From Acetobacter fabarum (GTDB lineage: Bacteria; Pseudomonadota; Alphaproteobacteria; Acetobacterales; Acetobacteraceae): DNA of 64,000 nucleotides. The notes below the pieces were generated by a model that saw nothing but the letters and a program-made list of their open reading frames with translations, was not told where the DNA came from and ran no database searches. Shown here in pieces: positions 62,936 to 64,000 of this stretch; the stretch's first letter is position 1, and each line of letters opens with the position of its first letter. Where the stretch lies: the NCBI RefSeq assembly GCF_011516925.1, contig NZ_WOTG01000003.1, forward strand, positions 124,001 through 188,000. Reading direction: 5' to 3'. The position numbers and the translations under genes were made by a program.

Positions 62936-64000
62936 ATGAGGTTTACCCTGTTCTCTTTCCCTTTCCTGAACACACCCGACAGGCAGGCAGTGTCCTCCCA
63001 GGAACGAGGGCAGGCTCCTTCTCTTGGCGTTTTATCGCGCCGTCGCGCATTGCTGGCCGGGCTAGGTTGTCTGACACCCCTGCTCCCAGCTTCTGCCATG
63101 GCCCGGCACCCCGCTCCGCAGAGCAAAGCCGCCAGAAGCCTGCATATCCTGACCTTTTCGGGCAAAATTGCCGGGATACAGAGCAAAATCCTGTTCAAAC
63201 CTTACGAACAGCTTACCCACCAGACCATTATACCCCATGGCTGGAACGGGCAGATCAGCGATCTGGAGCACGTTATAAAGCAGACACACCGTCCTCTGGC
63301 TGCTGCCATGATGGAAAGCAGCAGCCTACGCATTGGCTGCAACCTCAAGCTTCTGTCACGCCACCAGACCGACAGTTCCATCAGCAATTGCGGTCAGCCC
63401 TCCGCCGCCATAGATTACGCCATGGCCTGGGACCGCGCCCGGTTTGACGCAGCCCCCAACTGGCCCGATTTCTGGGATGTTGCGCGCCACCCCGGCCGCC
63501 GCAGCCTCCGCCGTGACCCCCGCCTGACACTGGAAATTGCCCTGCTAGCCGACGGCGTGCCCGCCAATGCGCTCTACTCTGCTCTGGCAACGACCGAGGG
63601 GGTTAATCGCGCTTTCCTCAAACTTGAGCAGCTCAGACCCTATATTGTCTGGTGGTCCACGCCGGAAGAAGCTGGACACATCCTGACTTCGGGCGGCGCT
63701 CTTATGGGCTGTGTCCCCACGGGGGAAATTCTTGGCATATCCGGACCAGACCGCCAGCGTTTTGGCCTGCACTGGCAGCAGCGTTTTCTGGTCCAATATG
63801 GTTGGGGAGTGCTCACCGCTGCAGCACGCAACCCTGCGGCTCTGGCTTTTGTCTCCTGGCTGGAACAGCCGGCACAACAACAGGCATTTGCCAATGCCTG
63901 GCCCTCTCTCCCCTCCATAACGGAACTGAATGCTCTGGCTCCACGCCTTAGCCACGTTCCACCTGCCATTATGGTCGATGACACCTTCTGGGAGGCCAAT
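62936..64000 (+). CDS. PotD-like extracellular solute-binding protein (3' end outside window)
   Basis: Periplasmic binding protein of a polyamine- or Fe-type ABC system. The N-terminus has a twin-arginine-like signal (LSRRRALLAGLGCLTPLL then PASAMA). The PotD-like segments are WPDFWDVARHPGRRSLRRDP and IVWWSTPEEAGHILTSGGAL, with ADGVPANALYSAL. Open through base 64000 with no stop, so at least 355 residues. It follows the degenerate ATPase; the permease may lie just past the window end. Confidence 0.78.
   Translation, partial: MRFTLFSFPFLNTPDRQAVSSQERGQAPSLGVLSRRRALLAGLGCLTPLLPASAMARHPAPQSKAARSLHILTFSGKIAGIQSKILFKPYEQLTHQTIIPHGWNGQISDLEHVIKQTHRPLAAAMMESSSLRIGCNLKLLSRHQTDSSISNCGQPSAAIDYAMAWDRARFDAAPNWPDFWDVARHPGRRSLRRDPRLTLEIALLADGVPANALYSALATTEGVNRAFLKLEQLRPYIVWWSTPEEAGHILTSGGALMGCVPTGEILGISGPDRQRFGLHWQQRFLVQYGWGVLTAAARNPAALAFVSWLEQPAQQQAFANAWPSLPSITELNALAPRLSHVPPAIMVDDTFWEAN

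Overview
The window is a 64-kb piece of an alphaproteobacterial chromosome, almost certainly an acetic acid bacterium (Acetobacteraceae, Acetobacter or a close relative). The evidence is a hopanoid cluster hpnA-B-C-D-E-G with hpnL divergent to it, an alphaproteobacterial-type L36, an NDUFA12-mlaD-DUF2155 block, a 6S RNA between zapA and fau, and several proteins that resemble only acetic-acid-bacterial families. The DNA is moderately GC-rich and densely coded. I see no insertion sequence, prophage, CRISPR array or rRNA operon, so this reads as core chromosome.

Layout. 0-8.6 kb: the end of epmA, two lipoproteins, a small operon (unknown gene, class I fructose-bisphosphate aldolase, ThiE-like), a coiled-coil gene, zapA, 6S RNA, fau, a YmdB-type phosphoesterase, and an opposite-strand pyrD-HAD-Nudix operon. 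8.6-19.6 kb: a membrane protein behind a Fur-box-like site, dinB, an outer-membrane barrel protein, an M16 protease, a 2OG-Fe(II) oxygenase, uvrB, an aldo/keto reductase and a Nudix hydrolase. 19.7-24.3 kb (minus strand): NDUFA12, mlaD, a small protein, DUF2155, otsB, otsA, dsbB. 24.4-31.7 kb: a ribonucleotide-reductase-like pseudoenzyme, RidA, a FemAB-like protein, folD, a MetF-like protein and a large orphan. 31.7-36.3 kb: a PEBP-family protein, a small conserved protein and the queuosine operon queA-tgt-queG with a ribbon-helix-helix gene. 36.3-41.5 kb: PhzF, a PanE-like reductase, a DjlA-like co-chaperone, mlaA, mlaC and a GNAT enzyme. 41.5-50.8 kb: ettA, a CAU tRNA, ppa, an extradiol-type dioxygenase, tRNA-Asp, ahpD, ahpC, divergent oxyR, rpmJ, a TPR protein with a hexanucleotide microsatellite, tyrA and hpnL. 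51.0-57.5 kb: the hpn operon. 57.6-60.8 kb: a MarR-controlled AaeX/AaeA/outer-membrane-factor operon. 60.9-64.0 kb: two small membrane proteins, a degenerate ABC ATPase and a solute-binding protein cut by the window end.

How the genes work together. HpnC, HpnD and HpnE should convert farnesyl diphosphate to squalene. HpnA, HpnB, HpnG and HpnL would modify or move hopanoids. Squalene-hopene cyclase and HpnH are not in the window. MlaA, MlaC and MlaD belong to the retrograde lipid pathway of the outer membrane. AhpC, AhpD and OxyR form a peroxide-defence unit. OtsA and OtsB make trehalose.

The least expected items are two apparent pseudoenzymes. One is a class II ribonucleotide reductase relative that keeps the TSCPD domain but lacks the catalytic NPCSE motif. 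The other is a PotA-like ABC ATPase in which the Walker A, Q-loop, signature, Walker B and H-loop residues all look lost, placed next to a PotD-like binding protein. Other points of note are an in-frame 19-unit GGCACT repeat behind a terminator hairpin embedded in a signal-peptide region, and an efflux operon without its FUSC pump.
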